Source of the DNA: Marinitoga hydrogenitolerans DSM 16785
GTDB taxonomy: Bacteria; Thermotogota; Thermotogae; Petrotogales; Petrotogaceae
DNA: 39,257 nt
Reading direction: 5' to 3'
NCBI RefSeq assembly: GCF_900129175.1
Contig: NZ_FQUI01000017.1
Span: 1-39,257, forward strand
Numbering within the stretch: position 1 is the first letter of the stretch; every line of letters starts with the position of its first letter. The position numbers and the translations under genes were made by a program. A model generated the notes under the pieces. It saw nothing but the letters and a program-made list of their open reading frames with translations. It had not been told where the DNA came from and searched no databases. Positions 1-7,317 of the stretch are shown in pieces.

Positions 1-1
1 A

Positions 2-220
2 TTAACTAAAAAAGGTAATAAATATCTTAGAACTTATTTGATTTTAGCTGCTAATTCTCTTAGATATCATAATCCTATTTTCAAAGAATATTACTGGAAA
101 AAGTTTAATGAATCTAATTCTCATCGTCATATGAGAGCTCTTGTATTAAGCGGTAGAAAACTTGTCAATCTTATTTTTTATTTACTTAAAAACAATGTAC
201 CTTATATTCCCATGAAATAA
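2..220 (+). CDS. IS110-family transposase, C-terminal part (5' end off window)
   Basis: An open frame enters from the left edge and ends at a TAA at 218-220. It encodes about 72 residues. The opening KKGNKYLRTYLILAANSLR and the following HNPIFKEYYWKK match the conserved C-terminus of IS110/IS116/IS902 transposases (Transposase_20 region), which reads roughly K-G-N-K-x-L-R-x-x-L-x-x-A-A. IS110 enzymes use a RuvC-like DEDD domain near the N-terminus; that part would lie outside the window. Whether the element is intact cannot be judged from here. Confidence 0.8.
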   Translation, partial: LTKKGNKYLRTYLILAANSLRYHNPIFKEYYWKKFNESNSHRHMRALVLSGRKLVNLIFYLLKNNVPYIPMK

Positions 221-514
221 TTTTTACTCATCCTTGTTTTATTATTTATTTTCTTTTATTTTTGAATTTCAATATTCTCAAACTATTAGCTTCTTTTATA
301 GCTAATTATTTCCTTTTTGCTCTTTTTTACTGATTTGACTCCCTACCGGAAATCTTTCGTTTCTCTAATATTATTATACCATTAATATTTTTTATTCACC
401 TACAATTTTCTAAGCTTTTTCTAAGCAAATACTAAGTTTCTTTTAAGATAAATAAGTTATTATATAGTTGTCGAAGGACAAATAAAAAAACAAAAATACT
501 ATGGAGGTGTTATT
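221..514. other. AT-rich spacer after the IS110 gene
   Basis: No gene is visible. A weak hairpin (ATTAGCT ... AGCTAAT, about 287-308) follows the transposase. A less AT-rich stretch at 335-360 (TTGACTCCCTACCGG) might mark the end of the insertion sequence, but I cannot define an end or a duplicated target. The last part is the leader of the next gene, with a strong GGAGGTG ribosome binding site at 503-509. Confidence 0.4.
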
Positions 515-1171
515 ATGAAAAAGTTTTTAACAGTATTATTAATTGGTGGAATGATGGCAGGTTCTATTTTTGCATTTAACGCAAATGCTCCAAGGGTATA
601 CCATGATTCAGATGTTGCCCCAATGTATGAGAATTATTCAAGAATTCGTGGCGGTTATATGTTCTCAGATGAAGAGTTAATTACTGCAAATGGAACTATT
701 GAATCTATTGAAGAAAATGAAATTTATCCAGGAATATTAGAAATTAAGGTTAAAATTGACAATGGTGAAATTGTTGAATTACATGCAAATTCTTATTTTG
801 TAAATGATTTAGAAGTAGGGAAAAATATAGAATTAAAAGGTTGGATAATTAAATTAAATGATGAAACAATATTTAAACCAATTGAAAGCAAAATAGATGG
901 TAAAGAAGTAGTGTTAAATGGTTTTGGAGGTATGACAATGAGAGGTTCTGGATATACAACAATGCAAGGTTATATTCCAAACAGAAGACCTGTTAATAAT
1001 TTTAGAGGAATGAGAAATTCTCACAACTTAAATTACAACAATTGGAATCATAAACCCATGATGAATAATTACTACAATAATTATAATTTTAGAAATCACG
1101 CATCATACAATCAAATGCCAGGGTATTCACCTATGAGAAATCCTGCACCAATGCCACGAGGAAGAAGATAA
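515..1171 (+). CDS. secreted protein with small beta-barrel-like domain and Asn/Met/Tyr-rich tail
   Basis: The protein has 218 residues. Residues 1-20 form a signal peptide (MKKFLTVLLIGGMMAGSIFA), so it is probably exported. Residues 55-135 alternate short beta-like segments (NGTIESIEE, ILEIKVKIDNGEIVEL, VGKNIELKGWIIKL, IDGKEVVL), as in small OB-type modules. Residues 140-218 are low-complexity and rich in Asn, Met, Tyr, Arg and Pro (several NYN/YNNY and PMR patches), probably disordered. The middle domain resembles the small protein at 5871-6140 in spacing and in its N-G-x-I and x-L-G/K-G pattern. A strong GGAGGTG site fixes the start, and a hairpin terminator follows. Function is unknown; a metal- or surface-binding role for the tail would be a guess. 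Confidence 0.75.
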   Translation: MKKFLTVLLIGGMMAGSIFAFNANAPRVYHDSDVAPMYENYSRIRGGYMFSDEELITANGTIESIEENEIYPGILEIKVKIDNGEIVELHANSYFVNDLEVGKNIELKGWIIKLNDETIFKPIESKIDGKEVVLNGFGGMTMRGSGYTTMQGYIPNRRPVNNFRGMRNSHNLNYNNWNHKPMMNNYYNNYNFRNHASYNQMPGYSPMRNPAPMPRGRR

Positions 1172-1261
1172 TAAATATAAACACCAAATATATTCAGCAA
1201 AAAACTTTAAGTTAATTTTTTTTCGTACATTTCACCATACATTATTATAAATTAAAATTAT

Positions 1262-1300
1262 AAATTAAACGGGATCAAAAATCCCGTTTAATTTATTTTT
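1262..1300. terminator. hairpin terminator after the secreted protein gene
   Basis: A perfect 14-bp stem (AAATTAAACGGGAT at 1262-1275 with its complement at 1281-1294), a 5-nt loop and a T-rich tail. It ends transcription of the 515-1171 gene and could also work from the other side. Confidence 0.8.
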
Positions 1301-1423
1301 ATATACTTTTCGGTAGTATAATATAAACTGTGTAAAAATAAAAAAAGGTAGAGAAAAATAAAAAGAAATTGATAATTATTGTCGTTTAAATTAAATAAAA
1401 AAATAACATTAAAAATGTATCAT

Positions 1424-1473
1424 GTGATATAATAATTATGTAAATTTGTTGAATTTTATAAATATAAAATTCA
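1424..1473 (+). promoter_or_regulatory. extended -10 promoter followed by a 24-bp perfect palindrome
   Basis: TGTGATATAAT at 1423-1433 is an extended -10 box. About 17 bases further on, 1450-1473 is a perfect palindrome with 11-base arms (TGAATTTTATA AA TATAAAATTCA). That places a dyad in the early transcribed leader of the small-gene cluster. It could be a repressor operator or an RNA hairpin. A run of about 14 T's follows near 1501-1514. The promoter reading is inference from the consensus match. Confidence 0.45.
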
Positions 1474-1592
1474 TGGAAAATTTACCGCGAGTTTATTTAC
1501 TTTTTTTTTTTTTTGATAAAATGATAAATGAATAAATTAATATTTTCTGCTGGCGACAGTTTTATTAATCAAAAAGTATTGGAGGGATGGTA

Positions 1593-1883
1593 GTGAAAAA
1601 GGGGTATGTTTTTATTATATTGATAGTATTATTTGTAACAAGTTTAAATGCGGCTACGATTATAGGTAGTGAAGAAAATAGAAGCTTAAATAATGTCAGT
1701 TCTAAGATCGATAAGACATTAGAAATTCAAATTGGCAATAAAGTTCTGAATTTTGTTCCTGAGAATAGCATTCCAAAAAATACAAAAGTTTTTTGGGTAA
1801 AAGATATTGCAGAATTAAAGAAAATTATTAATGAAATATATTCATTAAAATTAGTACATAGTAAGAAAAATTTTAATGAATAA
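1593..1883 (+). CDS. small secreted protein of unknown function
   Basis: About 97 residues. The GGAGGG ribosome binding site at 1581-1586 touches an upstream ATG (1587), but is ideally spaced (6 nt) from the GTG at 1593, so the GTG start is preferred. The resulting N-terminus, MKKGYVFIILIVLFVTSLNA, is a clear signal peptide. The mature part is short and hydrophilic (a stretch around IQIGNKVLNFVPENSIPKN, then WVKDIAELKKIINEIYSL). I recognise no family. The last codons overlap the next small ORF (1876), which starts in another frame, so the two may be translationally coupled or may be halves of one frameshifted gene. Confidence 0.55.
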   Translation: MKKGYVFIILIVLFVTSLNAATIIGSEENRSLNNVSSKIDKTLEIQIGNKVLNFVPENSIPKNTKVFWVKDIAELKKIINEIYSLKLVHSKKNFNE

Positions 1884-2022
1884 AAATTATGGTGGAATAG
1901 GTTATGATTATGCCTGGGCTTCTGGAGAAGTTGTTTTTAGATTTTATTTAGGAATACATCCCATAGGTGTAACTATTATAACGAAAACATTACATGTTTA
2001 TGATCAGGCTTTTATTAAATGA
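1876..2022 (+). CDS. 48-residue small ORF, bacteriocin-like peptide or frameshifted continuation
   Basis: The ORF begins at an ATG inside the last codons of the preceding gene (overlap AATGAATAA) and ends 12 bases before the next start. The peptide opens MNKNYGGIGYDYAWASGEV and continues hydrophobic and aromatic (FRFYLGIHPIGVTIITK). It has no ribosome binding site of its own apart from coupling to the upstream gene. Two readings are possible: a coupled small peptide, or the C-terminal half of a roughly 145-residue secreted protein split by a frameshift near the A/T-rich junction at 1865-1885. The composition argues against random sequence. Neither reading is proven. Confidence 0.4.
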   Translation: MNKNYGGIGYDYAWASGEVVFRFYLGIHPIGVTIITKTLHVYDQAFIK

Positions 2023-2034
2023 AAGGGTGATTAG

Positions 2035-2352
2035 ATGAATTTAATAAATAAAATAATAAAAATAAATTTAGCTATTGTATTATCAATAATATCTGTTGTG
2101 TTAATTTTCCAGGTAATTTCAATTTTCAGTATTGCAGGCGGTGAAGAAATTTCATTATCAGAAAATAAAATTATAAAAGATATAGTAGATAATTATATGA
2201 AAATCGAATTTTACATAAAAAAAGCAAAAAAAGGTGAAATTATTGATATAGAAAAAATAAATAGTTTATTGAATGAAATAGAAAATTATAAAATAAAATT
2301 AAAAAGAGATATTCAAAAAAATTTTCAGGAAGATATATCATCTGCTGAGTAA
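2035..2352 (+). CDS. small single-pass membrane protein with coiled-coil-like tail
   Basis: 105 residues. Residues 8-33 form one transmembrane helix (INLAIVLSIISVVLIFQVIS). The rest is charged, Lys/Glu/Ile-rich and predicted helical (residues 42-100), fitting a short coiled coil. A GGGTG ribosome binding site lies at 2025-2029. It is the third gene of the tiny cluster starting at 1593 and would be cotranscribed with it. In such clusters a small membrane protein can act as an immunity or anchoring partner, but nothing in the sequence proves this. Confidence 0.55.
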   Translation: MNLINKIIKINLAIVLSIISVVLIFQVISIFSIAGGEEISLSENKIIKDIVDNYMKIEFYIKKAKKGEIIDIEKINSLLNEIENYKIKLKRDIQKNFQEDISSAE

Positions 2353-2375
2353 AAATAAGAAAAACTTATTTTTTT
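2351..2375 (+). terminator. AU-rich terminator of the small-gene cluster
   Basis: AAAAATAAG (2351-2359), a 5-base loop and CTTATTTTT (2365-2373), followed by more T's. The stem is weak, but it lies just after the stop codon. Confidence 0.5.
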
Positions 2376-2438
2376 CAATGATATACCATTCTTATTTCAA
2401 AAGGTGAAGAATTTAAAGGAATTTATAAAATATAAGGT

Positions 2439-2532
2439 GGTGTGGTGACACTTTTGCTTTTTGCAAAAAATTAACAATGGTTGTTTTTTAGTATTATTCA
2501 GTGTTTTATATAAAAAATACTGTCAACCTCAG
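2439..2532 (+). repeat. left inverted repeat
   Basis: Three blocks match the reverse complement of the right repeat in the same order: 2439-2456 (GGTGTGGTGACACTTTTG, identical over 18 bases to 4332-4349), 2471-2478 (TTAACAAT, to 4310-4317) and 2519-2532 (ACTGTCAACCTCAG, one mismatch to 4247-4260). Weaker similarity continues outward into 2420-2438. The 14-base gap between the first two blocks is the same length on both sides. Confidence 0.75.
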
Positions 2533-2534
2533 AA

Positions 2535-2570
2535 AAAATAGCGGATAAAAATTCATCCGCTATTTTCATT
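2535..2570. terminator. bidirectional hairpin terminator inside the left repeat
   Basis: A 12-bp stem (AAAATAGCGGAT at 2535-2546 with ATCCGCTATTTT at 2555-2566) and an 8-base loop. T-rich tails follow on both strands. It would stop read-through into the AAA-ATPase gene from the left. Confidence 0.65.
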
Positions 2571-2654
2571 TTGTATTTATCAAGCAAAATTATAAAGAGC
2601 TATTATTACTACATAATATACAAGGAATTATAAGAAAACAAAATGATTGAAATG

Positions 2655-2663
2655 TGATATAAT
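2655..2663 (+). promoter_or_regulatory. extended -10 promoter of the AAA-ATPase gene
   Basis: TGATATAAT within TGTGATATAAT, the same 11-base string seen near 1424 and near 20044. Transcription would start around 2670, leaving a leader barely longer than the ribosome binding site at 2671-2677. No good -35 is visible. Confidence 0.5.
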
Positions 2664-2683
2664 TCCATCGGGAGGTGGAAATA

Positions 2684-4222
2684 ATGAAAAAATTGCCAAT
2701 AGGTGTACAAGATTATAAAGAAATAATAGAAGAAAATTATATATATGTAGATAAAACAAAATATATATTTAATTTAATAGATAGTGGAAAATTTTATTTT
2801 CTCTCAAGACCAAGGAGATTTGGTAAAAGTTTAACAGTATCAACGTTTTATTATCTATTCAAAGGAGAAAAGGTATTATTTAAAGATACATATATATATG
2901 ACAAATGGGAATTTAAAGAATATCCAATAATAAGGATAAATCTACTTGATGTAGTAAATGAAAGTGAAAAAGAATTAAAAGAAGGGTTATTAAAAATAAT
3001 AAAAGATGAAGGAAAAAAATATGGTATAGAAATAAAAAACGATCACTATAAATATGCATTTGATGATTTAATAATAGAATTATCCAAAAAAGGAAAAGTG
3101 GTAATATTAGTAGATGAATATGAAAAGCCAATATTGGATAATATAAATAACAAAGAAATGGCAGAAAAATATAGAAATGTGTTAAGAAATTTTTATGTAA
3201 CAATAAAATCAAAGGATGAATATATAAAATTTGTATTCATAACAGGGATTACGAAATTCACAAAAACAGGAGTATTTTCAGCGCTTAATAATTTAAATGA
3301 TATATCGTTAAATAAAAAATATGCAACAATGTTGGGTTATACACAGGAAGAATTGGAATATTATTTTGAAGATTATATAAAAGAAACAGCAAAAGACATA
3401 GGAATAACAGAATATCAATTATTAAAAGAAATGAAAAAATATTACAATGGATTTTCATTTGATGGAGAGCAATTTGTATATAATCCATTCTCCATATTAA
3501 AGTTTTTTGAAGAAAAAAAATTCAGAAATTACTGGTTTGAAAGTGGATCACCATCATTTCTATCAAAATATATAGAAGACAAAAAAATAACCTATGAAGA
3601 TTTGGTAAAAAACACAGTAAGTAGCGATGATTTTACAACAAGAGAAATAGAAGATGCAAATGCAAATATATTCTTCACACAGGCTGGATATCTAACATTT
3701 AAAGGAAAAGAAATGTATGGATTTGAAGAAGAATATATATTAGACTATCCAAATCTTGAAGTAAAAGATAGCTTTTCAAGATTAATATTAGAATCGAACT
3801 ATAAAGTGGAAATAAAAGAAATAAAAGAAATAAACAAAACAGTATGGAAAAAATTAAAAAACAATGATATTAAAGGATTAATAGAAGAAATAAAGAAAAT
3901 AATAAGTGCAATACCGTATAATCTACACAAAAAAGAAGAAAAATATTATCATTCATTAATATTTACAATAATAGCATCAGCAGGAATAGACGTAAAAGCA
4001 GAAGAATTAACAAACTTAGGACGAAGTGACCTTGTAATAGACTTTGATGAAAGGATATATCTTTTTGAAATAAAAGTGGATAAAAGTGCAATTGATGCAA
4101 TAAACCAAATAAAAGAAAAGAAATATTATGAAAAATACAGAGGAAAAGAAATATATGTAATAGGAATAAATATCAATTCAGAAAAGAGAAATATTGAGGA
4201 TTATATAATTGAAAAAATATAA
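2684..4222 (+). CDS. AAA-ATPase-like / PD-(D/E)XK nuclease family protein
   Basis: 512 residues from the ATG at 2684; an upstream GTG at 2675 is part of the GGAGGTG ribosome binding site and is rejected as start. The N-terminal domain is the AAA-ATPase-like family (Pfam PF09820 type), with its unusual P-loop SRPRRFGKS at about 41-49 and Walker B VVILVDEYEKPI at about 139-150. The C-terminal PD-(D/E)XK nuclease domain (PF08011 type) carries GRSDLVID followed by LFEIKV at about 445-465, giving the D...E-x-K signature, then a QIKEKKYYEKY helix. Such genes often occur in many copies per genome and their biological role is poorly known. A hairpin terminator follows directly. The flanking inverted repeats suggest it moves as a unit. 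A decayed relative lies at 32342-32524. Confidence 0.9.
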   Translation: MKKLPIGVQDYKEIIEENYIYVDKTKYIFNLIDSGKFYFLSRPRRFGKSLTVSTFYYLFKGEKVLFKDTYIYDKWEFKEYPIIRINLLDVVNESEKELKEGLLKIIKDEGKKYGIEIKNDHYKYAFDDLIIELSKKGKVVILVDEYEKPILDNINNKEMAEKYRNVLRNFYVTIKSKDEYIKFVFITGITKFTKTGVFSALNNLNDISLNKKYATMLGYTQEELEYYFEDYIKETAKDIGITEYQLLKEMKKYYNGFSFDGEQFVYNPFSILKFFEEKKFRNYWFESGSPSFLSKYIEDKKITYEDLVKNTVSSDDFTTREIEDANANIFFTQAGYLTFKGKEMYGFEEEYILDYPNLEVKDSFSRLILESNYKVEIKEIKEINKTVWKKLKNNDIKGLIEEIKKIISAIPYNLHKKEEKYYHSLIFTIIASAGIDVKAEELTNLGRSDLVIDFDERIYLFEIKVDKSAIDAINQIKEKKYYEKYRGKEIYVIGININSEKRNIEDYIIEKI

Positions 4223-4245
4223 CTCCAGCTTTTGCTGGAGTTTTT
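4222..4245 (+). terminator. terminator of the AAA-ATPase gene
   Basis: ACTCCAGC (4222-4229), loop TTTT, GCTGGAGT (4234-4241) and a T run. It begins in the stop codon. Confidence 0.85.
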
Positions 4246-4246
4246 C

Positions 4247-4349
4247 CTGAGTTTGACAGTTATTTTTTTCAGAAAAAGAGATAATGCTGAAATATAGATT
4301 GAAATAGCAATTGTTAACTTTTTATTAAAAACAAAAGTGTCACCACACC
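4247..4349 (-). repeat. right inverted repeat
   Basis: Reverse-complement partner of 2439-2532. The outer 18 bases (4332-4349) are identical and the innermost block (4247-4260) has one mismatch. The similarity appears to run outward over the last codons of the amidase gene, so that gene's stop may come from the inserted sequence. Confidence 0.75.
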
Positions 4350-4351
4350 CC

Positions 4352-5776
4352 CTAAATTTTATATTTTTCTTTAAATTCATTATAAGATGTTATTATTTTT
4401 GGCAATTTTCTTACATTATAAGATTGTTCATAACATTGAGCTAATGAAAATAATTTTTCTTCTTCTAAAAATCTTGCTGTAAAAGTCAATCCAAACGGTT
4501 CACCGTTTATATAAGAACACGGAACAGTTATAGAAGGATATCCTGCTTTAGCAGCAATACCTGCACCATAATTAGCTGGGAATATTAGAGCGGTTAAATT
4601 GTGTTCTTCAATAATTTTATCGATCCCTAATTTTCTCGAATATTTTCTATCATTTAATAAACTTTCTAAGTATTCTTTATCATTTATATTTGTTCCATCT
4701 GATTTAATTAAAATATTTTGTCCATATTTTATTGCCCTTGGATTTTTATAATTATATTTTATAATATCATTCAACGTTTTTACTTCTAAATCTTTATCTT
4801 TTAAATAATTATTTATTCCATGTTTAAATTCATAATAAAGAACATTGATGTTACTTATTTTGTCCAAATTCTCAAATTTTACTTTAATTATTTTCCCACC
4901 CAATTTCTCAACTTTTTTCAACGCTTCAAAAAAAGCATCTCTTTTTTCATCCTCTAACCATTTTATATGATCTTCAGAATATCCAAAAATCATCCCCTTA
5001 TAATCTTTTATTTCGCTAAATTTCGGCTTATAATCTTTTACTATATAAGTAGCAGCATCTTTTTTATCATATTTACTCAATATTTTAAATATTTCATAAG
5101 CATCTTTAACTGTTCTGGTTATTGGACCAGCGGTATCTTGTGTATATGAAATCGGTATAATCCCACTTCTACTAATTGAACCTGTAGTTGGTTTCAGACC
5201 TACACATGAATTTGAACTGCTTGGTGATAGAATAGAACCAGATGTTTCAGTACCAATAGCTGCTAGACACAAATCTGCTGCTACAGCTACTGCAGATCCA
5301 GAGCTTGAACCTCCAGTATCAAAATTACCATAAGGATTTTTTGTTTGACCTCCTAATGTTGAGTAACCGTTTTTCATCTTAAAAGAAACAAAATTGGCAA
5401 ATTCTGTTAAATTTGCTTTCCCTAAAATAACAGCTCCCGCTTTTCTTAATAATTTAACTAAATATGCATCTTCTTTTGCAAAGTTTCCTTCTAAAGCTTT
5501 TGCTCCAGCTGTTGTTTGTATTTTATCATTTGTGTCAATATTTCCTTTAATGATTATAGGAATTCCATGTAATTTACTTCTTATTTTACCTTTTTTTCGT
5601 TCCAAATCTAATTTCTGAGCAATAAATATAGCATCAGGATTAATTTCTAATATTGCATTTAAATTTTGAAGTTTTGAGATTCTTTCTAAATAAAATTCAA
5701 CTAGATCTACACTATTGATTTTTTTTTCATCAAATAATTTATTAACTTTTTCAATTGTTAAATTCATCAATTCCAT
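4352..5776 (-). CDS. amidase signature family hydrolase
   Basis: 474 residues, usual length for the family. It would hydrolyse carboxylic amides in the cytoplasm; the substrate cannot be read from sequence. The Ser-cisSer-Lys triad is visible: Lys77 in HGIPIIIKGNID, the glycine/serine-rich loop TGGSSSGS at 154-161, and the nucleophile Ser181 in GTETSGSI. The C-terminal AGYPSITVP and GEPFGLTF segments are typical. A GGAGGG site six bases upstream fixes the ATG at 5776. No gatB or gatC neighbours are present, so a role in tRNA amidation is unlikely. It is probably monocistronic and divergent from the gene at 5871. Its 3' end touches the right inverted repeat. Confidence 0.88.
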   Translation of the reverse strand: MELMNLTIEKVNKLFDEKKINSVDLVEFYLERISKLQNLNAILEINPDAIFIAQKLDLERKKGKIRSKLHGIPIIIKGNIDTNDKIQTTAGAKALEGNFAKEDAYLVKLLRKAGAVILGKANLTEFANFVSFKMKNGYSTLGGQTKNPYGNFDTGGSSSGSAVAVAADLCLAAIGTETSGSILSPSSSNSCVGLKPTTGSISRSGIIPISYTQDTAGPITRTVKDAYEIFKILSKYDKKDAATYIVKDYKPKFSEIKDYKGMIFGYSEDHIKWLEDEKRDAFFEALKKVEKLGGKIIKVKFENLDKISNINVLYYEFKHGINNYLKDKDLEVKTLNDIIKYNYKNPRAIKYGQNILIKSDGTNINDKEYLESLLNDRKYSRKLGIDKIIEEHNLTALIFPANYGAGIAAKAGYPSITVPCSYINGEPFGLTFTARFLEEEKLFSLAQCYEQSYNVRKLPKIITSYNEFKEKYKI

Positions 5777-5870
5777 AGGTATCCCTCCAAAAAATATTTA
5801 TATTTCTTAAAATATTCTAAGATAATTTTAAGTTTCACTATATATAATAAGATTGATGAGGGGTGATAAT

Positions 5871-6140
5871 ATGATATCAGAAAATTCTAAAATTATAAAT
5901 GGTAAAATTATAAAAATAGAAAAAAGAAAAAATTCAAAATATTTATATAATATTTTTATCAAAGATCAAAAGAATAATATTTACAAGACAATAATAAACA
6001 CTAGATTTTTTAATACTTTAAACTTGAATGAAAATATATCTATTTTAGGAAAAACTGTAAAATTCGGCAGTATATACAAATTATTATCACGTAAAATTAT
6101 ATATAAAGGCAAATCTTTTGATATTATTTCTTTTCATTAA
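5871..6140 (+). CDS. small basic protein resembling the domain of the 515-1171 secreted protein
   Basis: 89 residues from the ATG at 5871, preceded by GAGGGGTGA at 5858-5866; the possible in-frame TTG at 5853 has no site of its own. The protein is Lys/Ile/Asn-rich and beta-patterned: INGKIIKIEKR, YNIFIKDQKNNIYKT, FFNTLNLNENISILGKTVKF, IIYKGKSFDI. The order N-G-x-I-x-x-I-E, I-K, F-x-N-x-L, N-I-x-x-x-G and I-x-x-x-G-K matches residues about 58-132 of the secreted protein, but here there is no signal peptide. The 3' end overlaps the convergent MFS gene by 17 bases. Function is unknown. Confidence 0.6.
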   Translation: MISENSKIINGKIIKIEKRKNSKYLYNIFIKDQKNNIYKTIINTRFFNTLNLNENISILGKTVKFGSIYKLLSRKIIYKGKSFDIISFH

Positions 6141-7272
6141 TTAGAAACACTATAATTAATTCTAAAATATTTATAGTTATTACTATAAAAAAACTATATA
6201 ACAATCCGTGCAGTTTTCCAATATACCCAATCAAATAGGTTATCCCTCCAGAAATAATGGATGTTCCACCAGAAGCAATACTTAGAGCTATTCCTTTATT
6301 ATTTTCATATTTTTCTACTATTAAGGCTTGAATAGTTGGATATGTTGTTGCAAATGCTGTCCCTACCAATATTGTTCCAATTGCGGAAATAACAACATCT
6401 TTACTTACATAAATTGTAAAAACTGAAAATAATATAGAAAATAACACAGTTATAATTAGCCATCTTTTATAACCATATCTTTCCGGCATTTTAGATAATA
6501 ATGTTCTTCCTAAAAATAGTCCAAACCATAAAAATGATGGATATAATGCTGCTGTTGAAATATTAAAATTCCTAAATTCATATAAAAATGTTGATATCCA
6601 AGATGAAAAGTTCATTTCATATCCAACATAAAAAGATAAAGCTAATACCAACATAATTAAATTAAAATTGATTATACCTTTAATACTCTTTTTTTCTTTA
6701 TTCAAATAATTCGTATGTATGGATTCTATAAAACTTTTAATTAAAAACAACGAAATTAACGGAATGATATTCAATAATATTCCAGTTAAAAAGGATAACT
6801 TCCAATATTTAGTATACCTTAATATCAATGATGAAAAAATAGGACTACTCAATGCTCCTATAGCAAAAGCAGAATGTAATAAATTTAATATCCTTCCTTT
6901 TTTTCCATTTCCTGTAACTCCAATAAGAAAGGGGATTGAAATTTCCAAAGCTCCTCCACCAAAATTAATAAAAAATATCCCTAAAACCATTATCCAATAT
7001 GAATTCATTAAAAACATCAAAATGTTTCCCATTAGGAAAATCAATATAGCAGATAAAATCATTTTAAAAGCATTAAATTTTTCTAAAAGATAACCGTATA
7101 ATAAAGCTGACAATAAAAACGCAATAGATCCTATTGAAAAGGCTAATCCAACTAAAGAATGATCAATATTATATGCTTTTTCAATTATTGGGATTAAAGT
7201 GCTTGTTACTATTAATGAATAACCAAAGGCAAAAAAACTACTAAATCCAAATATCAGTTCAGTTTTTTTCAT
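6124..7272 (-). CDS. MFS transporter
   Basis: 382 residues with about 12 hydrophobic segments, the usual size of a major facilitator permease in the inner membrane. An in-frame ATG at 7284 exists, but the GGGGGT site lies between the two ATGs and fits the one at 7272. The segment YVGYEMNFSSWISTFL, opening the second half, is like that of sugar-type or FucP-like MFS proteins, so a sugar or small organic solute is a reasonable guess; the substrate is not shown. It lies 45 bases downstream of the pepF-like gene on the same strand, separated by a hairpin, so it is probably only partly cotranscribed. Confidence 0.82.
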   Translation of the reverse strand: MKKTELIFGFSSFFAFGYSLIVTSTLIPIIEKAYNIDHSLVGLAFSIGSIAFLLSALLYGYLLEKFNAFKMILSAILIFLMGNILMFLMNSYWIMVLGIFFINFGGGALEISIPFLIGVTGNGKKGRILNLLHSAFAIGALSSPIFSSLILRYTKYWKLSFLTGILLNIIPLISLFLIKSFIESIHTNYLNKEKKSIKGIINFNLIMLVLALSFYVGYEMNFSSWISTFLYEFRNFNISTAALYPSFLWFGLFLGRTLLSKMPERYGYKRWLIITVLFSILFSVFTIYVSKDVVISAIGTILVGTAFATTYPTIQALIVEKYENNKGIALSIASGGTSIISGGITYLIGYIGKLHGLLYSFFIVITINILELIIVFLINEKK

Positions 7273-7292
7273 ATTTACCCCCATTTAAAACT

Positions 7293-7310
7293 GGGCGGTA
7301 TTTACCGCCC
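7293..7310 (-). terminator. hairpin between the M3 peptidase and MFS genes
   Basis: GGGCGGTA TT TACCGCCC, an 8-bp GC-rich stem directly after the peptidase stop codon. The T tail on the minus strand is short (AGTTTT), so termination may be partial. Confidence 0.55.
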
Positions 7311-7317
7311 TTATAAT

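Larger units (their letters stand above)
2436..4352. mobile_element. candidate single-gene mobile unit with long imperfect terminal inverted repeats
   Basis: One AAA-ATPase/PD-(D/E)XK gene sits between two related sequences in opposite orientation (2439-2532 and 4247-4349). Terminators lie just inside both ends (2535-2566 and 4222-4245), so the unit looks transcriptionally insulated. The right end abuts the stop codon of the amidase gene (4352-4354). I found no target-site duplication. The mobile nature is inference; the repeats are seen directly. Confidence 0.5.

Noticed and set aside
2913-3488. Two minus-strand frames inside the AAA-ATPase gene
   Set aside because: They are rich in Leu, Ile, His and Phe because they mirror an A-rich gene, and they lack ribosome binding sites.
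2420-4372. Target-site duplication at the ends of the inverted repeats
   Set aside because: The AT-rich flanks resemble each other only in inverted orientation; no direct repeat could be defined.
4352-5776. Amidase as GatA of the tRNA amidotransferase
   Set aside because: No gatB or gatC nearby, and the protein resembles stand-alone amidases (TETSGSI instead of the usual GatA form).
6719-7093. 124-codon plus-strand frame inside the MFS gene
   Set aside because: Antisense of membrane helices, with no promoter or ribosome binding site.
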